Below, one piece after another: positions 45,501-55,023 of a stretch of DNA of 64,000 nt. A program made the translations under genes and the position numbers. The first letter of the stretch is position 1. Each line of letters begins with the position of its first letter. The notes under the pieces were generated by a model. It was not told where the DNA came from. It did no database searches and saw only the letters and a list, made by a program, of their open reading frames with translations. Source of the DNA: Amycolatopsis bullii (GTDB lineage Bacteria; Actinomycetota; Actinomycetes; Mycobacteriales; Pseudonocardiaceae); contig NZ_BNAW01000024.1 in the NCBI RefSeq assembly GCF_014654205.1, positions 61,521 through 125,520 of the forward strand, in the 5' to 3' direction.

Positions 45501-46000
45501 TTCGCGTGCAGGAATTCGGCGAAGTCGCCCTGCGGCAGCGCCACGCAGGTGCAGAAGTGCTTGAACGTCAACCCGAGCAGGCGCTCGACCGCCGGGGTGA
45601 CCTCGGAGTCCGCGGCGACGGCGTCGGCGTCGTCTTCGGGGCCGCCGAGCGCGGCGGGGTCGATGAGCCGTTCCAGGCGGACGTTCTTGACGCTGACCGT
45701 GGGTTTCTTGCCGCCGCTGCGCCGGACTTCCCGCACGACGTGGTAGCGCGCGCCGCCGGCGTCGAAGACCAGCCGCACGGTCGCGCGGTTCACCGTCGGC
45801 GCCAGCGCGGGGGCGACCAGGCCTTCGTGGTCCCACCGGGCGACGGACCCGTACAACGCGAAGGTGAGCGCGTCGATGACCGTGCTCTTGCCCGCACCGG
45901 TCGGCCCGACGAGCGCGAAGTAATCGGTGTCTTCGAAGCTGATCTCGGTCTTCTCGCGGAAGGACGCGAAGCCGGTCATCTCCAGCAGCACTGGCCGCAT
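42557..46000 (-). CDS. sbcC: SbcC/Rad50 ATPase of DNA repair
   Basis: A 1147-residue SMC-like ATPase. Walker A is LVGPTGAGKSTVIDAL near residue 38; long Ala/Glu/Arg-rich coiled coils flank the zinc hook GHPCPVCEQEV near residue 515; the ABC signature is TLSGGETFQASLALAL, and Walker B is ESIFLDEGFGTLDEAT near the C-terminus. It pairs with SbcD (Mre11) to process DNA ends and hairpins. The ATG at 46000 starts one base after the sbcD stop. A Rad50 coupled to both HerA and NurA is the archaeal pattern. Confidence 0.97.
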   Translation of the reverse strand: MRPVLLEMTGFASFREKTEISFEDTDYFALVGPTGAGKSTVIDALTFALYGSVARWDHEGLVAPALAPTVNRATVRLVFDAGGARYHVVREVRRSGGKKPTVSVKNVRLERLIDPAALGGPEDDADAVAADSEVTPAVERLLGLTFKHFCTCVALPQGDFAEFLHAKAADRQKILIKLLGLEVYERIGRRAGVTAEQQKQRAAVLTEQLGSYADATEEAVAELAARMTALEELDARVNAALPALNDATRAHDEARQRVATLTAELKVLDAVERPDGVEDLETRRRDAADAATAARRALETAETADEAARAALAAAPERSGLERIRADRTELEATEKALPRLEEAAKAAKEAKETAATAAREAVSVVDAARENRDKLARAAEDTAAEAARARQDRDRLAGLRPPAELGDLSAESARVAKRTAAADARLQAAEAVDAEARQALEAQPDVAPLAAARSDARTLYTICDAQRKAAPEQTVRRAELATARTALAAADAELAAAKAALAEAEQTGQALVLRAGLAVGHPCPVCEQEVATLPDAGGHAHLAEARERVDHAERDRAAAEAGVRKLERAVDRDADSAASAAAQAEELRVVLAEVAGPPESAVLRRPVQAAFSEQDYADLVAAVRERGEWLSATIDRRARVAEAARAADAELAAARAERAAAQQDADVVAKSFTAAREALRAARDPLVELGAPALDGDDVPAGWQRLTTWAAAALEERRTVLAALEAAAEAAGKEAVVAAEEFRTAERDAEQRRTRAVDTGLAEQSASTELATARRRQAELTAALDGAPSAEVVTEQLAKVASLEETAKQADAALRTARAAAKQALDNQAGIAKEVDVERQKLSRARDPLVGLGAPPIDGFLGARGEAPVDTDGEGLLAAWNALTDWAAGQARSHREQLAVAKTAEGEAAEALQAAERAVAGDVTALGVVLPEGPVRDRVPVAVAAARARAEADRTDMERRVARVAGLHADIAAAESDAQVARLLADQLRSDKFPRWLIAGALDTLVAEASASLLELSGGQFELTHDKGDFLVVDHNEADARRPVKTLSGGETFQASLALALALSSQLGALAAEGATRLESIFLDEGFGTLDEATLDVVASTLENLAASGSRMVGVITHVPALAERVPVRFLVTRDGTGSHIAREGA

Positions 46001-46001
46001 G

Positions 46002-47162
46002 TCACACCCCGCTCGTCTCTTCGTCGTGCAGCCGCGCGAAGAGCGCCTGCACGCGCTTGTCCTCGATCGTGCGTTCCGCGCAGTAGCTCGCGAACAGCTC
46101 CCCCGGCGAACGGTCCGCGACCGCGCGGTCGCCGCCCGAGGTCGTCACCGGCGCGGCGAACTCCGGGTCGATGCGGATTTCCAGGGCGTTCGGCAGGGCT
46201 TCCTGGATCTCTTCGCGCAGCCCCGCCCTGGTCGCTTCGCGGATGTACACCCGGAGGTAGTCCTCACCGAACTCCGCGGCGCGGCCGGTCAGTTCCGCCA
46301 CCGTGCCGTGGACGGTCCGCAGTTTCCGGCCCGCGGTCAGCGGGATGTCGGTGATCTTCGCGGGCGTGGTGGGACTCACCTCCACCGACAGCACGACGCT
46401 GGTGTTGTCCTGCTCGCCGAAGTCGACGGCGAACGGCGAACCGCTGTAGTGCACCGGGCACGGGGCGGGCAGCGACTGGCGCCGGTGCAGGTGGCCCAGC
46501 GCCACGTAGTGCGGATCGGCGCCGAACGCCGTGGCGGGCACGTGGTACTCGAAGATGGACTGCGCCGCGCGTTCCCCGCCGCCCATCGTCCCGCCGGTCA
46601 CCGTCAGGTGCGCCATGACGAGGTTCACCGCGCCCGGGGTGAACCCGGACTTGAGGTGCTCCAGGATGTCGCGCACGCGCTGGTCGTACTGGCCGACGTT
46701 GTCGGCCGGGGTCCCGGCGAGCAGCTCCGCGGCCCGGACCGCGTAGCGCTGGGAAAGGAAGGGCAGCACGGCGACGTTGACGCGCTCGCCCGTCGAACGC
46801 GCGTCGAACGAGACGACTCCGCCGTCGTGGACCGGGCGCGGGTCGCCGGTGAGCTGGATGCCCGCCGCCAGCAGGAGCGGCCGGTACGCCTCGAACGTCG
46901 CGGCGTGGTCGTGGTTCCCGGCGATGGCGAGCACCTCGGCACCGGTTTCGCGCAGCGCCATCAGCGCCCGCACCACGAGTTCCTGCGCGGCCGCCGACGG
47001 CGCCGACGTCTCGTAGAGGTCACCCGCGACGAGGATCGCGTCGAACTGCCCGTCCCGCGCGATCCGGACGATCTCGCCGAGCACGGCCCGCTGCTCGTCG
47101 AGGCGGTTGCGCCCCTTGAGCGTCTTGCCGATGTGCCAGTCGGAGGTGTGCAGGAACTTCAC
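46002..47162 (-). CDS. sbcD: SbcD/Mre11 exonuclease subunit
   Basis: A 386-residue calcineurin-like nuclease with all five phosphoesterase motifs: TSDWHIGKTL, LVAGDLYETS, AIAGNHDHAATF, VMAHLTV and ALGHLHRRQ. The C-terminal cap (from about residue 280) is shorter than in eukaryotic Mre11, as in bacterial SbcD. It is a 3'-5' exonuclease and endonuclease with SbcC. The start is GTG 47162, with GGAAGGACG upstream, 35 bases after herA. Confidence 0.97.
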   Translation of the reverse strand: MKFLHTSDWHIGKTLKGRNRLDEQRAVLGEIVRIARDGQFDAILVAGDLYETSAPSAAAQELVVRALMALRETGAEVLAIAGNHDHAATFEAYRPLLLAAGIQLTGDPRPVHDGGVVSFDARSTGERVNVAVLPFLSQRYAVRAAELLAGTPADNVGQYDQRVRDILEHLKSGFTPGAVNLVMAHLTVTGGTMGGGERAAQSIFEYHVPATAFGADPHYVALGHLHRRQSLPAPCPVHYSGSPFAVDFGEQDNTSVVLSVEVSPTTPAKITDIPLTAGRKLRTVHGTVAELTGRAAEFGEDYLRVYIREATRAGLREEIQEALPNALEIRIDPEFAAPVTTSGGDRAVADRSPGELFASYCAERTIEDKRVQALFARLHDEETSGV

Positions 47163-47197
47163 CCTTCGTCCTTCCGTTCGGGTGGTGGGCGGTGGGC

Positions 47198-48940
<1,743 letters not shown>

Positions 48941-49485
48941 GGTTCTCCCTGTTCGCCCGGCACTTCCTCCCGCGGCAGACTAGCCCGCCGGTACGACAGT
49001 CCCGCGCCCAACACGACGGTGCGCCACCGGCGTCACCGCAGGCCGGGACTGCGCCGAACGAGTGAGCTCACCCGTCGGGGAGGCTCTCCCGACCCCGGCG
49101 CGGGCCTTCGCCGGAGGCGGACCGGTTGCGCCGCAACGCCGTGCCGCGGGGGCGCGCCGGACGGCCGCGGCGTCACGGGCGCCGCTTCCGCTGGCTCCCA
49201 CGGCGAAGCGCGCCGGGAGGGGCCCGCGATCCCCCGCCGTGGCGCGGGATCGGGGCCGGGTGGCCTCCCCCACACGCCGCGACACCCCCAACCCGGCGTG
49301 TCGCGCAAAAAGTTCTCCGGAAGGGCCTCGGGTCCTATATGGACGACCACTGTGGACGGCTCTTACCCGGTATTTTCCCTGCTCAGAGGCATGGCGAGGG
49401 TCCGGCCGGCGTTCCGGCCGACTTCCGGCGGCCCCCGCAGAGGCGGCGGAACCCGCCCTCGTACAAGGAAATATTTCGACCCCCG
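48941..49485. other. Gene-free stretch between herA and hupB copy 2
   Basis: About 545 bases hold the outward promoters of herA and hupB2. Several open frames exist but are Arg/Pro-rich and overlap on both strands without ribosome sites, so none is called. The last 200 bases are noticeably less G+C-rich, with TATATGG and AATATTTCG. Confidence 0.55.
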
Positions 49486-49571
49486 GTTGGATTTTGTGCG
49501 GTATTGGTAATACCGTGTGCAGTGTCGGCCGAGATGGGCCGTGACTAGTAGTTCCACTATGGAGGACTGGA
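49486..49571 (+). promoter_or_regulatory. hupB copy 2 promoter and conserved leader
   Basis: GGTTGGATTTTGTGCGG leads into TGGTAATACCGTG (extended -10 TAATAC at 49508-49513). The 50-base leader includes GTGTCGGCCGAGATGGGCC and GTAGTTCCACTATGGAGG, nearly the same as the hupB copy 3 leader. The ribosome site GGAGG is followed by ACTGGA and ATG 49572. Confidence 0.75.
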
Positions 49572-50243
49572 ATGACGAACAAGGCCCAGCTGATCGAGGC
49601 GCTGTCGGAGCGTCTGGGCGACAAGAAGGTGGCTTCGCAGGCCGTCGACGGTCTGGTGGACATCATCATCCGGACGGTCAACAAGGGCGAAAAGGTCAAC
49701 ATCACCGGCTTCGGGGTGTTCGAGAAGCGCGCCCGCGCCGCTCGCACCGCCCGCAACCCGCGCACCGGTGAGGCCGTCCGCGTCAAGAAGACCAACGTGC
49801 CCGCCTTCCGCGCCGGCACCACCTTCAAGGACGTCATCTCCGGCACCAAGAAGCTCCCGAAGGCGACCCCGGTCAAGCGCGCCACCGCCGCCACCAGCAC
49901 GCGGGCGACGGCCACCAAGACCGCCGCCACCGCCGCGCCGGCCAAGGCGACGACGACCCGCACCACCCGCGCGGCGGCGGCCAAGCCGGCCACCACGCGC
50001 TCGACGACCACGCGGACCCGCGCCACCGCGGCGAAGCCGGCCGCCAAGGCCACCACCGCCACCAAGGCGGCCCCGAAGACCGCCGCCAAGACCACGGCGG
50101 CCAAGGCCACCACGGCGAAGGCGACCACCACGCGGGCCAAGACCGCCGCCGCCAAGCCGGCCGCGACGAAGACCGCCGCGGCGAAGAAGACCACCGCGGC
50201 CAAGGCCCCGGCCAAGCGCACGTCGGCCGCCAAGAAGAAGTAA
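49572..50243 (+). CDS. HU-family nucleoid protein with Lys/Ala/Thr tail, copy 2
   Basis: 223 residues. The HU core (MTNKAQLIEALSERLGDKKV, ITGFGVFEKRARAARTAR, NPRTGEAVRVKKTNVPAF, GTTFKDVISGTKKLPKAT) is almost identical to copy 3 and closely similar to copy 1. The tail is built from TATKTAAT, TTRTTRAAAAKP, TKAAPKTAAKTTAAKAT and AKTAAAKPAATK elements and ends RTSAAKKK. It is not in the position equivalent to mycobacterial hupB, so it is an extra paralogue, about 0.9 kb from lsr2. Promoter and leader resemble copy 3. Confidence 0.95.
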   Translation: MTNKAQLIEALSERLGDKKVASQAVDGLVDIIIRTVNKGEKVNITGFGVFEKRARAARTARNPRTGEAVRVKKTNVPAFRAGTTFKDVISGTKKLPKATPVKRATAATSTRATATKTAATAAPAKATTTRTTRAAAAKPATTRSTTTRTRATAAKPAAKATTATKAAPKTAAKTTAAKATTAKATTTRAKTAAAKPAATKTAAAKKTTAAKAPAKRTSAAKKK

Positions 50244-50260
50244 CACCCCTCTGGCGACTC

Positions 50261-50297
50261 GGAAGGGCCCCGCACCTGCCTGGTGCGGGGCCCTTCC
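50261..50297 (+). terminator. Terminator of hupB copy 2
   Basis: Fifteen-base perfect arms (GGAAGGGCCCCGCAC) with a 7-base loop, 17 bases after the stop. The arm sequence is shared with the palindrome beside hupB copy 3. Confidence 0.85.
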
Positions 50298-50675
50298 GGC
50301 GTTCCGGGTCTCCGCGGACGGGATCGGCGCGCGCGGCCGAGCCCGGCGACCACTCGGGACCGCGGCAGACCGGGTGCGCGCAAACCAGCCCCAAATCGCC
50401 GCTCACGGCTTCGCGGGCGGCCTGAGCCGTCCCCGACTGCCGATCGGCCTGAACCGCTCTCCGTCGGCTTGAACCCCGCCACCACACCCCCGCCACCGAT
50501 TCCACCGCGGATTCCCCGCCTGCGGAACCGGTCCCGGTCAACCCCGCACCCGATCCCCAGCCGACTGCCGAACAATGCACCGCGGCCACTCCTTGGGGTG
50601 AACGCCGACGGTTGCCTTCGAGCCTTCGCGGGTAGCCCTCCGGCACGGAACGCAATCCGACCGCAAGGAGTCGCG
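50298..50675. other. Gene-free stretch after hupB copy 2
   Basis: No gene, repeat or RNA recognised; it ends with AAGGAG serving the next small gene. Confidence 0.55.
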
Positions 50676-50861
50676 ATGACGGAGAACGAAAACCGGCCCG
50701 AAGCGGACCTCGACCACAGCCGGCAGCTCATCAAAGAGGCGAAAGAAGCCGCCGCGGAGGCCCACCTGGCCGATCCCGCGGAAGGGGCCGCCGACGAGGC
50801 GCTCGTGACGGATCCGCCCTACCACCACGGCGAGCAGGGCTCCACGCCGTCCGGAACGTAG
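50676..50861 (+). CDS. Small acidic hypothetical protein
   Basis: A 61-residue acidic, Ala/Glu-rich protein (MTENENRPEADLDHSRQLIK, then AKEAAAEAHLADPAEGAADE), probably a single helix followed by a flexible end with a YHHGE patch. The ATG at 50676 has AAGGAG at a good distance, which is the main reason to call it. I do not recognise a family. It lies between hupB copy 2 and lsr2 on the same strand. Confidence 0.6.
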   Translation: MTENENRPEADLDHSRQLIKEAKEAAAEAHLADPAEGAADEALVTDPPYHHGEQGSTPSGT

Positions 50862-51108
50862 ATTCCCGGCCGCATTTACGCCGGTATTGCCGTCGCCGCG
50901 GCCGGTGCCGGGCGAATGCCACGACCCCGCCGGAACGGCGGCGGCCGGTCCTATCAGACCACCCCGGGCCGCCGCCGTTCCGCGCGTCCGGGAGGAAATT
51001 GCCGTACCTCTCCTCGGGTGGATACACTCCACCGAAGAACGCCGACCATTGTGCAACTTGTCACACGTCGCGTTCCCCCGGACGCACATCCAGCTGAGGA
51101 GCATTCCC

Positions 51109-51522
51109 GTGGCCCAGAAAGTCCTCGTCGAGATCCTGGACGACATCGACGGCAGCACCGCCGCCCAGACCGTTCAGTTCGGCCTCGACGGCGTCACCTA
51201 CGAAATCGACCTTTCGGACGAGAACGCCACCGCCCTGCGCGACGAACTGGCCCGCTACATCGCGGCCGGACGGCGCATCGGCGGCCGCAAGGTCCGCGTC
51301 GCCACCGGGCAGTCGACCACGACCAGCACGACCGACCGCGAGCGCAACCAGCAGATTCGTGCCTGGGCCAACGCGAACGGCTACGAGGTCTCCGAGCGGG
51401 GACGCCTGTCCTCCGAGGTGATCGCCGCCTACGAGCAGGCCCAGGTCGAAGAGGCCGAGACGCCCGCCGCGCCGCCGCGCAAGCGTGCCCCGCGCAAGAA
51501 GGTCGCCGCCGCCAAGAAGTAA
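51109..51522 (+). CDS. lsr2: Lsr2 nucleoid-associated silencing protein
   Basis: A 137-residue Lsr2, the actinobacterial H-NS-like protein that bridges AT-rich DNA. Residues 1-about 60 are the dimerisation domain (VAQKVLVEILDDIDGSTAAQ, LDGVTYEIDLSDENA, LRDELARYIAAGRRIGG); after a TTTSTTDRE linker the DNA-binding domain has IRAWANANGYEVSERGRLSS with the AT-hook-like RGR. A basic tail PPRKRAPRKKVAAAKK follows, longer than in mycobacterial Lsr2 and reminiscent of the HU tails. The start is GTG 51109, with CTGAGGAG upstream. Confidence 0.95.
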   Translation: MAQKVLVEILDDIDGSTAAQTVQFGLDGVTYEIDLSDENATALRDELARYIAAGRRIGGRKVRVATGQSTTTSTTDRERNQQIRAWANANGYEVSERGRLSSEVIAAYEQAQVEEAETPAAPPRKRAPRKKVAAAKK

Positions 51523-51562
51523 CCCCGGTGGCCGGGAGATCACTGGGGAGAGATCACCGCAG

Positions 51563-51610
51563 CGGCGGTGGCGGGGGCGGAACGTCCCCCGTCACCGCCG
51601 TCGGCTTTTT
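51563..51610 (+). terminator. Intrinsic terminator of lsr2
   Basis: Fifteen-base arms (51563-51577 and 51586-51600, one G-T pair) with an 8-base loop, followed by CGGCTTTTT. Confidence 0.88.
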
Positions 51611-51690
51611 GCGGGCCGGACGTGGGAGGCATCACACGCCCGCGTTGTCAGGAATTGTCAGCGCATTCCGTGCGGGCGTTTTCCGGAAAC

Positions 51691-52290
51691 TCACCCGCGC
51701 AGCGCCGGGCCGATCCAGCGGCGGACCAGGGCGCGCAGTTCGTCGTCGGTGAGCGGCGGGGTCGAGGGGTACTGCAGGAACGACAGGAACAGCCGCATTA
51801 GGACCTCGGCGAGGCCACGAAGCTCCTCGTCGGTCGCGATCCCGGCGGCCGCCCAGTCGACCGGCAGGTTGCGGAGGATCCGCGCGCCGTACGAAAACGC
51901 CAGCGGCGAGATGACGCCGTCGGTGAAGAAGTCCGCTTCGCCCGCCTGCAGGAGCAGCCCCATGTGCGGCTCGCCGGGCAGCGTCCGGACGGCGAACACC
52001 ACTGACTCCACCGCGGCTTCCGCCGCCGTGCCGAACGCGGCCAGGTGCCGCTCCATCCGCCCGGCGAACTCCTCGACGCCGGCCAGCGCGACCGCGCGCA
52101 GGATGTCCTTCAGGCCCGGGAAGTAGCGGTAGACGGTCTGCCGGGTGACGCCCGCCTCGGCGGCGACGTCGGAAAGGCTCGTCTTGGCCAGGCCGGCCCG
52201 GTCGAGGCACGCCGTCGCCGCCTCGACGATCCGGCGGCGTGCCTCGTCTTCGGTTCCGGGCGGGTTGCCCTGCCAGCCGTGGTGCCCCAT
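51691..52290 (-). CDS. TetR/AcrR family regulator
   Basis: A 199-residue TetR protein: helix-turn-helix at about residues 18-65 (SLSDVAAEAGVTRQTVYRYF), then a helical effector domain. The ATG at 52290 is chosen to begin MGHHGWQGNPPG. It lies 26 bases after the membrane-protein gene on the same strand, so it is likely the third gene of the operon starting at 54844. The perfect palindrome at that operon's promoter is its natural operator candidate, giving autoregulation. Confidence 0.88.
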   Translation of the reverse strand: MGHHGWQGNPPGTEDEARRRIVEAATACLDRAGLAKTSLSDVAAEAGVTRQTVYRYFPGLKDILRAVALAGVEEFAGRMERHLAAFGTAAEAAVESVVFAVRTLPGEPHMGLLLQAGEADFFTDGVISPLAFSYGARILRNLPVDWAAAGIATDEELRGLAEVLMRLFLSFLQYPSTPPLTDDELRALVRRWIGPALRG

Positions 52291-52316
52291 CCCGCCATCT
52301 TCCCCGAGCGGCGCGC

Positions 52317-53390
52317 TCAGCCGGGGACAGGGGCGCGCTCGCGCCGGTACAGCGCGAACACCAGCAGGCCGGCCCCGGCGAAGCAGGCAAGCGCGTACAG
52401 CCCGCTGCCGACCGGGGTGCCGTCCGCGGTGACGCCGTCCTTCGCGGCGAGGTAGCCCGGAAGCGCGCCGAGCCAGAACACCGCCATCCCGCCGAGGTAA
52501 ACAGCGGGATAGACCCGCGTGAACGCCGACAGCGGCTCGCGTGGCTCCCCGGCACGCAGGTGCGCGACGACGATCCAGGCGCCGGCCAGCCACAGGAGGC
52601 CGAGTTCGACGCCGAGGATCCACGCTCGCGCGGTGGTGTCGTCACCGGCGAGGCTCGACGGGATTCCGGCGATCGCCATGGTCGGCGGCGTGAGCACGCC
52701 GGCCAGCAGGATGCGCGGGGTCAGCCGGCGCGGCGGCGGCCCACCGGTCAGCCGCACGACGAGGTAGGTCATGGCGGCCATCGAGACGGAAGCGAACAGC
52801 AGCATGCTGTTCAGCGGCACCGACGCCAGCGCCGGGTGGTTGACGATCGCGTTGGCCGGGTTCCACGCCCACCACTTCAGCTGCGGGCCGAGGTGGTCGA
52901 AGACCTCGTAGAACACCTGGCAGACGAAGGCGACGGCCACCGCACCCCGCAGCGCGCCGTGCCGGAAGAGCCCGAGCGAGCGCACGAGCTCGTAGGCGAG
53001 CTGGCTGATCACCGGGTAGAACGCCACGATGTAGAGCGGCAGCCGGTCCCCCATGAACTGCACGGTGAAGAGGTTGTGGGCGAAGATGAAGCCGTAGAGC
53101 CGGTCGAGCCCGAACCACTCCGGGAAGTACAGCGGCGGCTCGGTGACGAAGAGGTAGACCAGCGAAGCCCACCACAGCGCCAGGTTCACCGGATCGCCCT
53201 CGCGGCGACGGCGCAGCGCGTGCACCAGAGCGAACACCGCGCCGCCGACGATCAGCACCTCCAGCAGCGGCATCGTCCAGTGGGCGAGCGCCCACGGCGG
53301 CCGGACCGAAACCACCGGCGCGACGTCGTGGCAGTCGAAGCCGAGTCCGCGGGTGACGGCTTCGGCGTCCGGCCCGCACGTCGCGCTCAT
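52317..53390 (-). CDS. Polytopic membrane protein of unknown function
   Basis: About 357 residues with eight or so membrane helices (for example PLLEVLIVGGAVFALVHAL, AVAVAFVCQVFYEVF, ILGVELGLLWLAGAWIVVA). Loop residues EPPLYFPEWFGLDRLYGFI and DHLGPQLKWWAWNPANAI carry conserved-looking aromatic, acidic and His residues, which hints at an enzyme or cofactor carrier rather than a plain transporter. I do not recognise the family with confidence. Its ATG overlaps the monooxygenase stop (53387-53390), so both are translationally coupled and probably act on the same compound. Confidence 0.75.
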   Translation of the reverse strand: MSATCGPDAEAVTRGLGFDCHDVAPVVSVRPPWALAHWTMPLLEVLIVGGAVFALVHALRRRREGDPVNLALWWASLVYLFVTEPPLYFPEWFGLDRLYGFIFAHNLFTVQFMGDRLPLYIVAFYPVISQLAYELVRSLGLFRHGALRGAVAVAFVCQVFYEVFDHLGPQLKWWAWNPANAIVNHPALASVPLNSMLLFASVSMAAMTYLVVRLTGGPPPRRLTPRILLAGVLTPPTMAIAGIPSSLAGDDTTARAWILGVELGLLWLAGAWIVVAHLRAGEPREPLSAFTRVYPAVYLGGMAVFWLGALPGYLAAKDGVTADGTPVGSGLYALACFAGAGLLVFALYRRERAPVPG

Positions 53391-54844
53391 CGCGCGGTCG
53401 CCGTCGCCGGTGAGTAGTCCGTGGCCGGCGGCTCCGCCTGGGGATCGAACCCGAACGGCACGCGGTGCCGTCCCCGGGCCGCGCGGACGCGGTAGCGCAC
53501 CAGGCCCGCGAGCACCCGCGGGTTGCGCAGCATCTGCCCCAGCGATTCGTCCAGGTTGAACACCTTCGCGAAGTGCTCGTCGACCACGTCGTCCTCGCGG
53601 GCCGCGCCGACGACGAGGCTGAACGCCGGCGCCGACATCGCCGCGACGATGCGCCGCCGCCACTCCGGCAGCCGTTCGGTGCCCACCGCGCACGCGTAGC
53701 CCTGGTCGCGGGCCATCGCCAGGCGCCACGGCACGCGCAGCAATCCGCGTTGTGCGGCGAAGAAGCGCGCGGTGAACTTCGCGTCGAGCCGCTCGGCTCC
53801 GGACAGGTGCTCGCGCAGCAGCAGCGCCGAGGCCGACGCGGAGCTGATGCCCTGGGCGTAGAAGGGGTTGAACGCGCAGATCGAGTCGCCGACGAACACC
53901 AGCCGCCGCGGCCGCGTGCGCAGGCGGTCGTAGCGCCGCCACTTGTTGCCGGTCGAGCGGGTGAGGTGGACCGGCGAGGCCGGGGCGCACCGGTCCATGG
54001 CGTCGGCGAACAACGGCGTCCGCACCCGGCGCGCCGTCTCGAGGAACGCGTCGGTGGTGCTCGGCATCTCCAGTCCCCACGAGCCCATGCAGGCGATGAC
54101 GCGGTTGCCCTCGATCGGGAAGAAGTTGACCAGGAAGTCGTGCTCGGCGGGGTGCTCGCCCTTGTCGGGCGTCGGCATGATCACCAGGTGCCGCCACCAC
54201 CAGGACGCGGGGCGTTCGGCCGGCAGGTCGTACCAGCGCGAGGTGTAGGTGACCTTGGCGTCGAGCGTCTGCACCTCGGGTTCGGGCCAGCCGGCCGCCG
54301 CGAGCCACCCGGAAACCGGGGACCCGCGGCCCATCGCGTCCACGACGAAGTCGGCGTCGACGTGCTCCTCGCCGTCGGCGGCGCTGAAGCCGACGCCGGT
54401 GACTTCCCCGTCGGCGGTGGTCAGGCCGCGCACGGAGACCCCTTCGCGGACGGCGACGTTCGCCAGCTCCCGGACCTTGTCCCGCAGGACGCGTTCGATG
54501 AGGATCCGCGAGCCGTAGATCATCGTCATGGCGCTGCGCTTGCGGGCCGACCAGCCCGGCCCGTCGAGGTAGGCGGCGTCCATGGACGGCATCAGCAGCA
54601 ACCCGCCCGCCGCGATGAGGTCGTCCTCGAAGCCGGGGAACAGCGCGCCGATCGCGCGCCGGCCCGAGTTGAGCAGGAAGTGCGGGTGCTTGCTCTGCGG
54701 GACGCCGCGCCGGTGTTCGGCGCCGTCGGGCAGTTCGTCGCGTTCCAGCACCAGCACGCGGTCGAAGTGCGGGGCGAGCGCGCCGGCCGCGCAGAGACCG
54801 GCGGCACTGCCCCCGAGGACGACGGCGGTCTTGCCGAGCCGCAT
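53387..54844 (-). CDS. FAD-dependent oxidoreductase (monooxygenase/halogenase-like)
   Basis: About 485 residues. The FAD dinucleotide motif is VVLGGSAAGLCAAGAL, the second FAD contact is RLVFVGDSICAFNPFYAQGI (GD motif), and DFVVDAMGRGSPVSGWL corresponds to the DG motif region. Overall it resembles the FAD-binding-2/tryptophan-halogenase-like oxidoreductases often annotated as geranylgeranyl reductase or monooxygenase relatives. The ATG at 54844 has GGGAG nine bases upstream; TTG 54853 directly abuts that site. It heads the operon with a membrane protein and TetR gene. Confidence 0.85.
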   Translation of the reverse strand: MRLGKTAVVLGGSAAGLCAAGALAPHFDRVLVLERDELPDGAEHRRGVPQSKHPHFLLNSGRRAIGALFPGFEDDLIAAGGLLLMPSMDAAYLDGPGWSARKRSAMTMIYGSRILIERVLRDKVRELANVAVREGVSVRGLTTADGEVTGVGFSAADGEEHVDADFVVDAMGRGSPVSGWLAAAGWPEPEVQTLDAKVTYTSRWYDLPAERPASWWWRHLVIMPTPDKGEHPAEHDFLVNFFPIEGNRVIACMGSWGLEMPSTTDAFLETARRVRTPLFADAMDRCAPASPVHLTRSTGNKWRRYDRLRTRPRRLVFVGDSICAFNPFYAQGISSASASALLLREHLSGAERLDAKFTARFFAAQRGLLRVPWRLAMARDQGYACAVGTERLPEWRRRIVAAMSAPAFSLVVGAAREDDVVDEHFAKVFNLDESLGQMLRNPRVLAGLVRYRVRAARGRHRVPFGFDPQAEPPATDYSPATATAR

Positions 54845-54858
54845 GCGGATCAACTCCC

Positions 54859-54895
54859 GTCATTCATACAAAGAGACACCGAATGTATGAATGAC
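54859..54895. promoter_or_regulatory. Perfect inverted repeat, candidate TetR operator
   Basis: GTCATTCATACA (54859-54870) and TGTATGAATGAC (54884-54895) are exact inverted repeats around 13 bases. They lie 15 bases upstream of the monooxygenase start, in AT-rich DNA that also contains a possible -10. Confidence 0.75.
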
Positions 54896-54970
54896 GACCG
54901 GCGCTGTCAAGCCTCTCTGGGGAGTCCACAGTGGACGGGCGTCGCAGGCTTCGTCCAAGTCACGAGACGT

Positions 54971-55008
54971 CGAAGGGCCCCGCACCGGATCCGGTGCGGG
55001 GCCCTTCG
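54971..55008. terminator. Perfect 38-bp palindrome downstream of hupB copy 3
   Basis: Both halves are exact reverse complements (CGAAGGGCCCCGCACCGGA in the left half). It lies 16 bases beyond the hupB3 stop and carries the same GGGCCCCGCAC arm as the hupB2 terminator. Confidence 0.82.
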
Positions 55009-55023
55009 GCCGTGAAGCGGGGG

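Noticed and set aside
49062..49548. Open frames of 140-160 codons upstream of hupB copy 2
   Set aside because: Overlapping Arg/Pro-rich frames on the same DNA with no ribosome site, running into the conserved hup promoter.
54971..55008. 38-bp perfect palindrome as a transposon end or attachment site
   Set aside because: It lies just after a hup stop, shares its arm with the other hup terminators, and no transposase or integrase is near.
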